Shown piece by piece: positions 1 through 11,447 of a stretch of 64,000 nucleotides of DNA; position 1 is the stretch's first letter; every line of letters starts with the position of its first letter. This DNA comes from Paraburkholderia sp. BL21I4N1 (GTDB taxonomy: Bacteria; Pseudomonadota; Gammaproteobacteria; Burkholderiales; Burkholderiaceae). A program made the translations under genes and the position numbers. The notes below the pieces were generated by a model that searched no databases, had not been told where the DNA came from, and saw only the letters and a list, made by a program, of their open reading frames with translations. The DNA is taken from assembly GCF_002973525.1 (NCBI RefSeq), contig NZ_PVEN01000016.1, positions 1-64,000 of the forward strand, given 5' to 3'.

Positions 1-132
1 GTGATTGCCCGCACGGCCGGCTGGAGCGCGCACATCATCGAGCAGCGGATCGACAACAAGATCATCCGCCCGAGCGCGAATTACACCGGACCGGAGAATT
101 TGAAGTACCTGCCGCTAAATAGGAGAAAATAG
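1..132 (+). CDS. prpC: 2-methylcitrate synthase PrpC, C-terminal end (partial)
   Basis: Only the last 43 codons are in the window; the gene begins upstream. The frame reads RTAGWSAHIIEQRIDNKIIR and then a YTGPE tail, which is the usual end of citrate synthase-fold proteins (a His in a GW-AH-IEQ helix, then R-P...Y-GP). Methylcitrate synthase condenses propionyl-CoA with oxaloacetate in propionate breakdown. The assignment to PrpC and not the TCA-cycle citrate synthase rests on the fragment plus prpD and acnA downstream on the same strand. A stop at 130-132 ends the frame. Confidence 0.85.
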   Translation: MIARTAGWSAHIIEQRIDNKIIRPSANYTGPENLKYLPLNRRK

Positions 133-240
133 CGGCCGCTGTGCGTTTTTAAGGCGCGTGCAGTTCCACCGACGCGGTCGCCTGGACCGGCAGCCCGCGC
201 ACTGTTCAACTGAATGAAATTAGATAGAAAGGTTTTCTCC

Positions 241-750
241 ATGAAAAAGCTGATGATCGCCGCCGTGATTGGCGCACTGTCCACGACGATGCTGACCGTC
301 GCGACGGACGCCGCCGCGCAAACGACGACCACGACCACCACCACGACCGCCAAGAAAGCGGTGGCAAAGCGCCCGCAACCGAAGCGCCTGATCAAGCGCA
401 AGGTCAATCCGGCCAAGGAAGCGAAGGTCGATCCGGTACCGGACGGCGCGGAAAAGTGGTCGTGCAACGAAGGTCTGGCTTTCGAACTGAAGGGCGACAT
501 GAAGCGTGATCAGATCGTCACGGTTCACTGGGCGAACAAGAACTACAACCTGCCGCGCGAAGCGACCACCACGGGCGCGGACCGTTTCCACGACGCCGCA
601 TCGGGTATGGATCTGGTCGTGATCCCGACGAAGGCCATGCTGTTCTCGGATAAGGACAGCTCGCGTCTGGCCGACGAATGCAAGACGGCAGCCATGATCC
701 AGGGTGCACCGGCGCCGACGCAATCGAACGCGATCAACAACTCGAACTAA
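241..750 (+). CDS. secreted protein with MliC-like (lysozyme inhibitor) domain
   Basis: Predicted 169-residue exported protein. Residues 1-27 form a signal peptide ending AAAQ. A run of nine threonines and a Lys/Arg/Pro-rich linker (about 37-62) follow, then a compact C-terminal domain. That domain starts with WSC (Cys75), has a YNLPREATTTGADRF stretch and a final Cys147. This pattern resembles MliC/PliC-type inhibitors of C-type lysozyme, where a T-L-x-x-x-S-G-A-R-Y-like motif and a disulfide are typical. The resemblance is from motif reading only. The start at 241 is preferred over 214 because a GAAAGG lies just upstream and the signal peptide begins there. It sits between prpC and prpD in the same direction, an unexpected place for an envelope protein. 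Confidence 0.7.
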   Translation: MKKLMIAAVIGALSTTMLTVATDAAAQTTTTTTTTTAKKAVAKRPQPKRLIKRKVNPAKEAKVDPVPDGAEKWSCNEGLAFELKGDMKRDQIVTVHWANKNYNLPREATTTGADRFHDAASGMDLVVIPTKAMLFSDKDSSRLADECKTAAMIQGAPAPTQSNAINNSN

Positions 751-775
751 ACAAAGTCGTCAGGAACGCTCCCCG

Positions 776-2227
776 ATGTCCGCTCCGATTTCCAACGTAC
801 GACCCGACCCAGACCAGGTACTGGTCGATATCGTCGATTACGTTCTGGACTATCCGATCGACAGCGCGCTCGCGCTGGAAACCGCGCGTCACTGTCTGAT
901 CGACACGCTCGGCTGCGGACTCGAGGCGCTCACCTACCCGGCCTGCACCAAGCTGATGGGACCGATCGTGCCGGGCACGATCGTCCCCAACGGCGCCAAG
1001 GTGCCGGGCACGTCGTTCCAGCTGGATCCGGTTCAGGCCGCCTTCAACATCGGCGCCATGATCCGCTGGCTGGACTTCAACGACACCTGGCTGGCCGCCG
1101 AATGGGGGCATCCGTCGGATAACCTCGGCGGCATTCTGGCAACGGCCGACTGGCTGTCGCGCAGCGCCATTGCAGCGGGCAAGCCGCCGCTGGCAATGAA
1201 AGACGTGTTGATCGCCATGATCAAGGCGCACGAAATTCAAGGCTGTATCGCGCTCGAAAACTCCTTCAACAAGGTCGGGCTCGATCATGTCCTACTGGTC
1301 AAGCTGGCGTCCACGGCGGTGGTCGGGCAACTGCTCGGCCTCTCGCGCGACGAGCTGATCAATGCAGTGTCGCTGGCGCTGGTCGATGGACAGGCGCTGC
1401 GCACTTACCGCCATGCGCCGAATACGGGTTCGCGCAAATCGTGGGCCGCCGGCGACGCGACCTCGCGCGCGGTACGCCTCGCGCTGATCGCGAGGACCGG
1501 CGAGATGGGCTATCCGTCGGTGCTGACGGCGCCGACGTGGGGCTTTTACGACGTCCTGTTCAAAGGCAACGCGTTCAAGTTTCAGCGACCGTACGCTTCG
1601 TACGTGATGGAAAACGTGCTCTTCAAGATTTCTTTTCCGGCAGAATTCCATGCGCAGACTGCGGTGGAAGCGGCGATGACGTTGCATGCGCAACTGGTGG
1701 CGCACGGCAAACGCATCGAAGACATCAGCCGGATCACGATTCGCACGCATGAAGCCGCGTTGCGCATCATCGACAAGAAGGGCCCACTGAATAACCCGGC
1801 CGACCGCGATCATTGCATTCAGTACATGATCGCCGTGCCGCTGATCCACGGTCGCCTGACGGCCGCGGACTATGAAGATTCGATCGCGCAGGACGCGCGA
1901 ATCGATGTGCTGCGCGCCAAGATGGCTTGTGTCGAAGACGCGCAGTTCACGAAGGATTACCACGATCCGGAGAAGCGTTCGATCGCCAATGCACTGACGA
2001 TCGAATTCAACGACGGGTCGTCATTCGACGAAGTCGTGGTCGAATACCCGATCGGTCACAAGCGTCGTCGCGAAGACGGGATTCCGTTGCTGGTCGAGAA
2101 GTTCAAGACCAACCTCGCGCGCCGCTTTCCGGTCAGGCAACAACTGGCGATTCTCGACGTGTCGCTGGATCAGGCACGGCTCGAAGCCATGCCGGTCAAT
2201 GAGTACGTCGATCTGTACGTCATCTAG
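776..2227 (+). CDS. prpD: 2-methylcitrate dehydratase PrpD (MmgE/PrpD family)
   Basis: Predicted 483 residues, the same length as well-known PrpD enzymes. PrpD removes water from 2-methylcitrate to give 2-methyl-cis-aconitate in the cytosolic methylcitrate cycle. Family features seen are the N-terminal all-helical domain with ARHCLIDTLGCGLEAL, the WLDFNDTWLAAEWGHPSDNLG region, and the middle segment SRKSWAAGDATSRAVRLALI. The start at 776 follows an AGGAA and drops a 24-residue extension that overlaps the previous gene. It lies 25 bp after the MliC-like gene and 48 bp before acnA, so the three are probably co-transcribed. With PrpD present, hydration of the product needs a separate aconitase, which the next gene supplies. 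Confidence 0.93.
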   Translation: MSAPISNVRPDPDQVLVDIVDYVLDYPIDSALALETARHCLIDTLGCGLEALTYPACTKLMGPIVPGTIVPNGAKVPGTSFQLDPVQAAFNIGAMIRWLDFNDTWLAAEWGHPSDNLGGILATADWLSRSAIAAGKPPLAMKDVLIAMIKAHEIQGCIALENSFNKVGLDHVLLVKLASTAVVGQLLGLSRDELINAVSLALVDGQALRTYRHAPNTGSRKSWAAGDATSRAVRLALIARTGEMGYPSVLTAPTWGFYDVLFKGNAFKFQRPYASYVMENVLFKISFPAEFHAQTAVEAAMTLHAQLVAHGKRIEDISRITIRTHEAALRIIDKKGPLNNPADRDHCIQYMIAVPLIHGRLTAADYEDSIAQDARIDVLRAKMACVEDAQFTKDYHDPEKRSIANALTIEFNDGSSFDEVVVEYPIGHKRRREDGIPLLVEKFKTNLARRFPVRQQLAILDVSLDQARLEAMPVNEYVDLYVI

Positions 2228-2275
2228 TCAAGTTAATAAGTACTGTAGTTCCGCGATCAAACCAAGGAAAACACC

Positions 2276-4993
<2,718 letters not shown>

Positions 4994-5094
4994 GCAGACC
5001 GTTTAGGCTGCTGTTTAGCTGTGTAGTGGCAACGCAAACAGCCATGCTGTTTTGCAGGGGCTGCGTTCTGTGGAAGAGCGCAGCCGACTTTAGA

Positions 5095-5121
5095 AGCCCG
5101 ACCGTTGGTCGGGCTTTTTTT
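5095..5121 (+). terminator. rho-independent terminator of the prp/acnA operon
   Basis: Perfect 9-bp stem AGCCCGACC / GGTCGGGCT with a 3-nt loop (5104-5106), followed at once by seven T residues. It lies between acnA and the convergent minus-strand operon ending at 5160. The T tract is on the + side, so it mainly serves acnA. Confidence 0.93.
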
Positions 5122-5159
5122 ATGCGCGGATTTTATGCGCGGTTTCTTTCGGCACGCCG

Positions 5160-6224
5160 TTACGGCTGGGCGCCCTCGGCGTGGAAGGCGCCGGGGTTAT
5201 CGGTGATCCGGCGCTGCGTCATGCGGGCATTCCAGTCGCTCCCGGTCTCGCCGGGTGCAAGTCCCGTGGCGCGCAACGTGACATTCGCGCGCCGCTGTCG
5301 CGCCGCCCAGTCGAGTAGTGCAGCACGCTCGGCGGTGTCGCGGATGGACGAGGCCTGCTCGGTCCATTCGGCCTGACGCGATACGGCCGGTCTGGTAGCC
5401 GAAGGAACCGCGCGGGTCACAGCAACGCGCGCGTCCACTTGCGCGCGGGTCAGGCGCGCCATGGCCACACGCCGGGCGGGTTGGGCAGATTGGGCACGGA
5501 GTTTCGTTTCGAGACCGAGGCGAGAAACGTGCGTGACCGGGTGCGCCCCGACGGAGGGCGACATTCGTGCTGGCTCAGCTTTGAGCGCGATTTTCGGCGC
5601 CTTGCCGACGGCAGGTGACGCGTTGCTCGCTCGATGCCGGTCTGCATCAGGCGTGGTAGTCACTGACGCGCCTGACGTTTGCGGACGCGCCGTGAGCACG
5701 TCTGCCGAACGAGCTTCGGCACGCGCTTTCGGCGAAGCCACGCCTGGGCCGCCTTGCGATGGCACGACGGAGCGTGTTGCCGCGCTGGCCGCTACAGTCG
5801 CTGACTTGTTGGCGTCGCGCGTTGCACAGGTCGACAGCAGCCAAGCCAGTGCAATGCCGCAACTCAGAAAAATCGTCGCTCCTACTACATGGTCCGAGCG
5901 GGACGAGCGCGGTCGCACCTTGCCCATTTCAAGGTAACGTCGCGCTTCGGCCAACTGCGCATCGAAACGTCCCGAATGATCGCGCTGCGGCGGCAACTTG
6001 TAGGAAAAGACAAACTTCGGCTCCGGCGCGGCGGGGTTGCGATGTGTTGCAGGCAATCGGGGGTGAGCCGCGTCCCGAATGGCTTGTTGCGCCTTATCAG
6101 GTACCGCTGATGCCGGTTCTTGGTGTAGGGTTGTCCGTACACCGAAAGGCGCCGGCAATCCGCTGAGTAGTTGCGCATTCGGCAACGCCAGATCGCCTTG
6201 AATCAAGGCCCAAGGTCGGTTCAT
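5160..6224 (-). CDS. single-pass membrane protein, unknown function
   Basis: A 354-residue protein that I do not recognise. Residues 1-110 are predicted cytoplasmic and end in a basic patch (RPRSSRS). One membrane segment spans about 112-133 (VVGATIFLSCGIALAWLLS). The remaining 220 residues are Ala/Arg/Thr-rich and low in complexity, and would be periplasmic if the basic patch stays inside. The start codon overlaps the stop of the upstream HPt gene in an ATGA (6221-6224), so translation is probably coupled. It is last in a three-gene unit with a response regulator and an HPt protein. A role as sensor, anchor or output of that signalling unit is inference from context only. Confidence 0.7.
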   Translation of the reverse strand: MNRPWALIQGDLALPNAQLLSGLPAPFGVRTTLHQEPASAVPDKAQQAIRDAAHPRLPATHRNPAAPEPKFVFSYKLPPQRDHSGRFDAQLAEARRYLEMGKVRPRSSRSDHVVGATIFLSCGIALAWLLSTCATRDANKSATVAASAATRSVVPSQGGPGVASPKARAEARSADVLTARPQTSGASVTTTPDADRHRASNASPAVGKAPKIALKAEPARMSPSVGAHPVTHVSRLGLETKLRAQSAQPARRVAMARLTRAQVDARVAVTRAVPSATRPAVSRQAEWTEQASSIRDTAERAALLDWAARQRRANVTLRATGLAPGETGSDWNARMTQRRITDNPGAFHAEGAQP

Positions 6225-7117
6225 CGCGGGGTGCTCCGATGGGCGACGGCCATTGTGTCGAGTTGCATGACCAACGTCCTCACGCGGGTTGTCAGCACGT
6301 CGATGGAACTGGCGTTATACGCCGGAGGCGCGGCACTCGTGTGCCGCAACGCTTCCATCAAACTACACGCGCCGACAAGGCCCACCGCCCCGCTCAACCG
6401 GTGCAGCACGCTGCGCAAACGATCTGAGTCGCCGTCGCGACGCAGCGCACTGAGGTGCGCGAGGTCTTCATTCATTGCACGGCGCCAGCCCGCCAGAAAC
6501 GCCTGGAGATCGATACCCTCTTCAGACAGCGCATGAAGATAACGTGCTTCGAAGGGTTCAAAAGACGTGTTCCCCGAGAGGTCCTCCCCGACCGCCGCGT
6601 TGAAATAACCTGGCGTTTGCGGATCGGCGTGAGCCAACCCCGACTGCTCGCTCCATGACTCGACGGTGAACGGCGCGGTCAAGCTCGCACGGTGGCCCGG
6701 CGTGGCTAGTTGGCGAGGAGTACGCAGTTGACGGGTAGCGTTGTTTGCCTGCTGGGCAGTACGCCGCTGCGCGAGCCGGAATAGACCGGCCCCAGCGAGG
6801 GCGGCGACAATCAGCGCCGCGAGCATCAATATCCACGATCGCTGACTTGCCACGTCATGGACGCCATACCGTATCGTATCGATCTGCACGGCGTTCGCCG
6901 TGTTGTCGCCCAACGGTAGCGCGTTCGCGCGCATCGACAGCATCCACAGCAAGGCAAATGCGCAGAGACACCCCAATACCGACGCGAGACGGATCGAAGC
7001 CAACCCAACAGGGCAAGCATGACCCGCTGAAACATGGCGAACCAGCCACCGCGTACGACCATGCACGCTCGCAAAAGAATGCGACGGGCTCATCTTATTC
7101 ATAGCAGCGAAACTCAA
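6221..7117 (-). CDS. membrane-anchored HPt (histidine phosphotransfer) domain protein
   Basis: A 298-residue protein with two membrane segments (about 42-61 and 95-114), a short periplasmic loop between them and a long cytoplasmic part. Residues about 190-290 look like an HPt domain: the helix containing VLHRLSGAVGLVGA matches the H-x-L-K/S-G-x-x-x-x-x-G pattern, with His239 as the likely phospho-acceptor. No histidine-kinase ATPase motifs (N, G1, G2 boxes) are present, so it should relay a phosphoryl group, not make one. It overlaps the response regulator gene upstream by ATGA (7114-7117) and the next gene downstream in the same way. A cognate kinase would have to be encoded outside the window. 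Confidence 0.75.
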   Translation of the reverse strand: MSFAAMNKMSPSHSFASVHGRTRWLVRHVSAGHACPVGLASIRLASVLGCLCAFALLWMLSMRANALPLGDNTANAVQIDTIRYGVHDVASQRSWILMLAALIVAALAGAGLFRLAQRRTAQQANNATRQLRTPRQLATPGHRASLTAPFTVESWSEQSGLAHADPQTPGYFNAAVGEDLSGNTSFEPFEARYLHALSEEGIDLQAFLAGWRRAMNEDLAHLSALRRDGDSDRLRSVLHRLSGAVGLVGACSLMEALRHTSAAPPAYNASSIDVLTTRVRTLVMQLDTMAVAHRSTPR

Positions 7118-7749
7118 TCGATCAGTCTGTGCAACGAAGCGAACTCAACGAGTGCCGCCAAAGATGAGAGCCCGAGTTTTTCCTGAATGCGGCTCTTGTA
7201 CGTGCTGACGGTTTTGTCGCTCATGAATAACGCGTCGCCGATCGCCTTATTCGACAGCCCTTTTGCGAGCATTTGAAGAATCACCAGTTCCTTGTCCGAC
7301 AGCAGACCGATCCGGTCTTCCTCGCCACCCATGAAGACGGCAGGCGCAATGCCGGAGCCGTTGGCATTCACCGGGAAAACCGAGTAGCCCGCCAATACCG
7401 CCTCCACGCCGCGCAGTATTTCCTTCATTTCCTGCGACTTGCCGACGAAGCCGTGAACACCGGAACGCATCGCGCGCGGCGCGAAAATAGCCGGATCGTG
7501 TCCAGACAAAACCAGCACACGAATCGCCGGATGCGCAAGCTTCAGACGCGGAATCACATCGAGCCCGCTGATGCGCGGAATGTCGAGGTCTAATATGGCA
7601 AGTTTCGGTGTGTATTGCCGCGCAAGCTCGACAGCGGTTTGTCCATTGTCGGCTTCGATGACTTCTTCGATACCGAGTAATTGCATAAGCTGCATTTTGA
7701 TGACCATTCGGAATGCCGGATGATCGTCGATAACCAGAATCGTTGACAT
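7114..7749 (-). CDS. NarL/BvgA-type response regulator
   Basis: A 211-residue two-domain regulator. The receiver domain has Asp8/Asp9 (VIDDHPA), phospho-acceptor Asp54 (LAILDLDIP) and Lys104 (FVGKSQ). The C-terminal LuxR/GerE helix-turn-helix includes LLSDKELVILQMLAKGLSNK and the recognition helix DKTVSTYKSRIQEKLG. The set resembles BvgA/FimZ-type regulators. I chose the ATG at 7749, not the longer frame from 7851, because AAGGAAA precedes it and the receiver fold starts there. It is first in a coupled trio with an HPt protein and a membrane protein. No sensor kinase is adjacent. Confidence 0.9.
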   Translation of the reverse strand: MSTILVIDDHPAFRMVIKMQLMQLLGIEEVIEADNGQTAVELARQYTPKLAILDLDIPRISGLDVIPRLKLAHPAIRVLVLSGHDPAIFAPRAMRSGVHGFVGKSQEMKEILRGVEAVLAGYSVFPVNANGSGIAPAVFMGGEEDRIGLLSDKELVILQMLAKGLSNKAIGDALFMSDKTVSTYKSRIQEKLGLSSLAALVEFASLHRLID

Positions 7750-7984
7750 GATTGATTTTCCTTTTTGAGAATCCTTTGCCGCACGTATCGTTGACATCAC
7801 AGGATCTGACGATGCATTGATTCGTGCGGCGCTTTCGCTTGTTCCGAGCATGGAAGACAGAGGATCAGTGAGTGCTACCGCCCCGAAACACGCGAGTGGC
7901 GGCTATCGCGTCGCGAGTAAAACATCCCGCGCTTCAGGTTGGCGACCCTGTTTCGCACAGAGATATGCTCGACAGAAGAGTGCG

Positions 7985-9043
7985 CTAGGACGCCGCGCCC
8001 ACCAGCGCTATCTCGACACGACGGTTTGGCGCGAGACACTGCACCAACGCGTCCCGCTTGCTCTGATGGCATTCAACCCGCTGATTGGCACTGCCTCGAC
8101 CACGCGCGGTAATCGGCAATGTCACGCCATGCGCACGCAGATATCGTTCGACGGTTTGAGCACGTTGCGTGGACAACCACGCGTTGTGAGCGGCGGCGCC
8201 AAGACGGTCTGCATAGCCGGTGACCTGCAATCCGCGGACGGCCGGAGCGCTTCCAAGTGCGCTCACCACACCATCGAGTTGACGCTGACCATCCGGCGTT
8301 ATCGAGGCTTCGTTGAAACGGAACAGCGAATCCGTCCGCAGCGTGATGGTTTGCGGCGCTTTTGACGATGAAGCCGATGCGGGTGCAGATACCAACGTGG
8401 CCTGCTTGCATCGCACCGCCGTTTCCGCCGATTTACGCAGGTTGTCTTCGACTTCAGGCAAGCGCTTCTCAGCATGGGCGAAACTGCGTATCCATGCGTC
8501 ATGCCCTGCCTGCATCAGTTCGACCTCGGCGCAGGCGAGCGGCGGCTGGGCTTGCGGACATTGAGCAAGCGCTGGATCTGCCTTGATCGCGTTAACAATT
8601 GCCCACAAATCAGGGCGTACCGTGGACACGGTGCGCAACGCTGGATTCGCGGCGGATAACGGTGTGCCGTGCTCAACGCCGATCGTGATCGTTGCGGCCT
8701 GGCCGATCGCCTCTTCGACGAAACCCCATTGGTCGTGCGTTTCTCGCGCCTGCTGAGCGGCGTCCAGCCAGCATTGCGCCTTCGCATGAAAGTAGCCGTT
8801 GCTGTTACCGGGCACCCGATCGAGGCGCTCCCGCAACGACACCATCGCGGTGCGACTGTTCGCGATCGGCGCGTAGGCGTTGATCCATTGCGAGTTGGCC
8901 GCACCCGCAGGTTCGTCCTGCGTGGCGCCAATGCCCGTTCTCAACACTGACGTGTCTTCGATACCCAGTCGCTCACGCGCAGCATGGTCCGCGCAGCCCG
9001 TTAAGGCCAGCGCGCAGACAAGCATTGTTAGCTGGAATTTCAT
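7985..9043 (-). CDS. OmpA-family outer-membrane lipoprotein
   Basis: A 352-residue lipoprotein. Residues 1-17 form a type II signal with lipobox LTGC (Cys17). The middle (about 20-235) is a helical domain I do not recognise. The C-terminus (about 240-350) is an OmpA-like peptidoglycan-binding domain: it begins LRTDSLFRFNEASITPDG, continues with VTGYADRLG and LSTQRAQTVERYL, and ends with NRRVEIAL. Such proteins bridge the outer membrane and the cell wall. It lies 235 bp upstream of the response-regulator trio on the same strand, so it may share regulation or be part of the same system; there is no direct evidence. Confidence 0.85.
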   Translation of the reverse strand: MKFQLTMLVCALALTGCADHAARERLGIEDTSVLRTGIGATQDEPAGAANSQWINAYAPIANSRTAMVSLRERLDRVPGNSNGYFHAKAQCWLDAAQQARETHDQWGFVEEAIGQAATITIGVEHGTPLSAANPALRTVSTVRPDLWAIVNAIKADPALAQCPQAQPPLACAEVELMQAGHDAWIRSFAHAEKRLPEVEDNLRKSAETAVRCKQATLVSAPASASSSKAPQTITLRTDSLFRFNEASITPDGQRQLDGVVSALGSAPAVRGLQVTGYADRLGAAAHNAWLSTQRAQTVERYLRAHGVTLPITARGRGSANQRVECHQSKRDALVQCLAPNRRVEIALVGAAS

Positions 9044-9197
9044 TGACTGTCTGCGTCGAGCGCATCTTCCTGAAGAGGGCTCAGAGTATGAACAGACGCA
9101 GACACACGGGGAATGGGAACAATCTTAGAAACGGTTCGGAACTTTGCAGAATGTAAGGAACCTTAAATATCTCATGCGGCGATGTCGCTCATGCGCC

Positions 9198-10037
9198 TCA
9201 TGCTTTGACCGCACGTGCGGCATTGCGGCCTCGCAACCATTCGAGCGCCAACAGAAGACCCGTCGAAAACACGATCAGAATCGTTGCCAGCGCTGCAATG
9301 GTTGGGCTGATGTTCTCGCGAATGCCGGTGAACATCTGGCGCGGCAACGTGGTCTGATCCGCGCCGGCAAGGAATAGTGTGACGACGACTTCATCGAACG
9401 ATGTCGCGAACGCGAACAACGCACCCGAGATCACGCCCGGCGCGATCACCGGCAACGTAACGCGAAAAAACGTCTTCACCGGATTCGCACCCAGCGACAA
9501 ACTGGCGCGCACCAGGTTGTAATTGAATCCCTGCAACGTGGCCGCAACCGTCGTGACGACAAAGGGCACGCCGAGCGACGCGTGCGCAAGAATCAGCCCG
9601 ATATAGGTGTTGGCCAACCCGAGCGGCGCAAAGAACAGGTACATGCCGACGCCGACCACTACCACGGGCACGATCATCGGCGAGATCAGTATGGCCATCA
9701 GCAGCCCTTTGCCGCGGAAATTCGCTTTGGTCAGGCCGATCGCCGCCAGGGTGCCGAGTACCGTCGCGACCACCGTCGCCGACGGCGCCACGATGAAACT
9801 GTTTTTGGCGGCCGTGCGCCATTCATCGGATGCCAGCAGGTTCTGATACCAGCGCAGCGACCAGCCCGGGATCGGATACACCAGAAATGTGCTCGACGAA
9901 AACGACAACGGCACGATGGCCAATACCGGCAGGATGAGATATAGCAGCGTCAGCACGGCCAACGCGCGCAGCGCGAAATACCACACGCGTTCCACCATCG
10001 ACGTATGCGGCGCGAACAAAGGCTTGGCAAGTTTCAT
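9198..10037 (-). CDS. ABC transporter permease, PotC/PotI type
   Basis: A 279-residue inner-membrane permease with about six membrane segments. The cytoplasmic EAA loop is visible as RASLSLGANPVKTFFRVTLP, which docks on the ATPase. PotC/PotI family features include the early YPIPGWSLRWYQNLL motif and the closing TSFDEVVVTLFLAG region. It is the last gene of a four-gene importer (ATPase, binding protein, two permeases) and starts 15 bp after its partner permease, with a GGAG ribosome site. The substrate is likely a polyamine or related cation, by family resemblance only. Confidence 0.9.
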   Translation of the reverse strand: MKLAKPLFAPHTSMVERVWYFALRALAVLTLLYLILPVLAIVPLSFSSSTFLVYPIPGWSLRWYQNLLASDEWRTAAKNSFIVAPSATVVATVLGTLAAIGLTKANFRGKGLLMAILISPMIVPVVVVGVGMYLFFAPLGLANTYIGLILAHASLGVPFVVTTVAATLQGFNYNLVRASLSLGANPVKTFFRVTLPVIAPGVISGALFAFATSFDEVVVTLFLAGADQTTLPRQMFTGIRENISPTIAALATILIVFSTGLLLALEWLRGRNAARAVKA

Positions 10038-10052
10038 CGCAATAGACTCCGT

Positions 10053-11330
10053 TCAGCCAAGGCTCAATGACGAACGCGTGAAGCGTCCATAAATCACGTA
10101 CAGCACGAGCGTTGCGGCGAGCAGCAGACCGCCGAGCGCGCACGCCATGCCCCAGTTGATCGTCACGTTGGTGAAGTACGCGACGTAGTAGCTGACCATC
10201 TGATCGCCCGGTCCCCCGAGCAAAGCCGGCGTGATGTAATAGCCGATCGCGAGAATGAACACCAGCAAGGCGCCCGCGCCGATGCCCGGATACGTCTGCG
10301 GCACATAGACGCGCCAGAACGCGGCGAACGGATGGCTGCCGAGCGACACTGCCGCGCGCTGATACGTGGGCGGGATCGATTTCATCACGCTGTACAGCGG
10401 CAGGATCATGAACGGCAGCAGAATGTGCGTCATCGAAATGTAGACGCCGGTGCGGTTGAACAGCAGCGCGAGCGGATCGTGAATCAGGCCGGTTGCGATC
10501 AGCGCTTTATTCACTAGCCCCTCGCTTTGCAGAATCACGATCCATGCCGCCACGCGTACGAGAATCGAGGTCCAGAATGGAATCAGCACGAGAATCATCA
10601 CCAGATTCGCGCGCCGCTCGGACAGCGTCGAAATCCAGTACGCGAGCGGATAACCGAGCAGCAGCGCGAATAACGTGACGGCCGCGCCGATCACGAAGGT
10701 GCGGCTGAACACGGCGAGGTAGATTTGCTGATCGGGATCGGTCGGGATGATATGACCGAACGCGTCCTGTTTATGGTCTAGCGAAGCGAGCAGGTAGAAC
10801 GCCGAATACGCGCCCGAGTTCTTTGCAATGGCTTGCCAATACGTGACGTCGTTCCAACGTTCGTCCAGTTCGACGAATTTCGCGTGGACCTGAGCAGGCG
10901 TCAGTTGCAGCGGCTTGTTGTTGTCGTCGACAAACGGCATGGCACGCGCGGACTTGGCGACCAGCGAACGATAACCGGGAATCTCCACGTTGAGGCGGCG
11001 TGCGAGCGCGCCCATGCCGTCGCCGTCCGCGACGGCGGTGAGATCGGTAGCCAGTGCCGCATAGGCAGCGTCCGGCGGCGGCGTTTTGCGGTCCCACGCG
11101 CTCAGCGCATGCAGCGTATGCGGCAGCGCGCCGACCACTTCCGGATTTTGTGCCGCGCGCGTCAACAACGCGCCAATCGGCACGACAAAAATCAGCAGCA
11201 GGAAAATGGCGAGCGGCGCGATCAACAGCAGGGCCATGGCCCGCTTTTTCGATTCCGCGGCCTTCAGTTCACGCTTGAGTCGGCCACTTGCTTCAGGCGT
11301 CGAATCGGCGGCGATCGTCATCGTAGTCAC
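10053..11330 (-). CDS. ABC transporter permease, PotB/PotH type with a large insert
   Basis: A 425-residue permease, well above the usual 280-320 for PotB/PotH. After the first membrane segment (about 34-55, ALLLIAPLAIFLLLIFVVPI) there is a hydrophilic stretch of roughly 150 residues (about 60-205) before the normal core. The core includes FSRTFVIGAAVTLFALLLGY and the EAA loop QRAAVSLGSHPFAAFWRVYV. By topology the insert should be periplasmic, near the binding protein. It pairs with the downstream PotC-type permease. Two stem-loops lie between it and the binding-protein gene upstream. Confidence 0.88.
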   Translation of the reverse strand: MTTMTIAADSTPEASGRLKRELKAAESKKRAMALLLIAPLAIFLLLIFVVPIGALLTRAAQNPEVVGALPHTLHALSAWDRKTPPPDAAYAALATDLTAVADGDGMGALARRLNVEIPGYRSLVAKSARAMPFVDDNNKPLQLTPAQVHAKFVELDERWNDVTYWQAIAKNSGAYSAFYLLASLDHKQDAFGHIIPTDPDQQIYLAVFSRTFVIGAAVTLFALLLGYPLAYWISTLSERRANLVMILVLIPFWTSILVRVAAWIVILQSEGLVNKALIATGLIHDPLALLFNRTGVYISMTHILLPFMILPLYSVMKSIPPTYQRAAVSLGSHPFAAFWRVYVPQTYPGIGAGALLVFILAIGYYITPALLGGPGDQMVSYYVAYFTNVTINWGMACALGGLLLAATLVLYVIYGRFTRSSLSLG

Positions 11331-11347
11331 ACCTGTCTCCGTCTAGC

Positions 11348-11427
11348 CGTTCGCGCACCTCTAGCCGATTTGCGCGAACGTTTCATTGCATCGATACGGC
11401 GCGGCCCTGCATCCATCGAGCCGCGCC
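11348..11427 (-). other. two stem-loops between binding-protein and permease genes
   Basis: Two inverted repeats fill the 117-bp gap. The first has 10-bp arms, CGTTCGCGCA at 11348-11357 and TGCGCGAACG at 11371-11380. The second has 8-bp arms, GGCGCGGC at 11398-11405 and GCCGCGCC at 11420-11427. No T tract follows either one on the minus strand. Such structures after a binding-protein gene often protect its mRNA or partly stop transcription, giving more binding protein than permease. That role is inference here. Confidence 0.55.
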
Positions 11428-11447
11428 TTCTCATATCCAACTGGTTT

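Noticed and set aside
318..348. Threonine repeat tract as a phase-variable microsatellite
   Set aside because: Nine Thr codons are a mix of ACG and ACC, so the DNA is not a uniform repeat prone to slippage.
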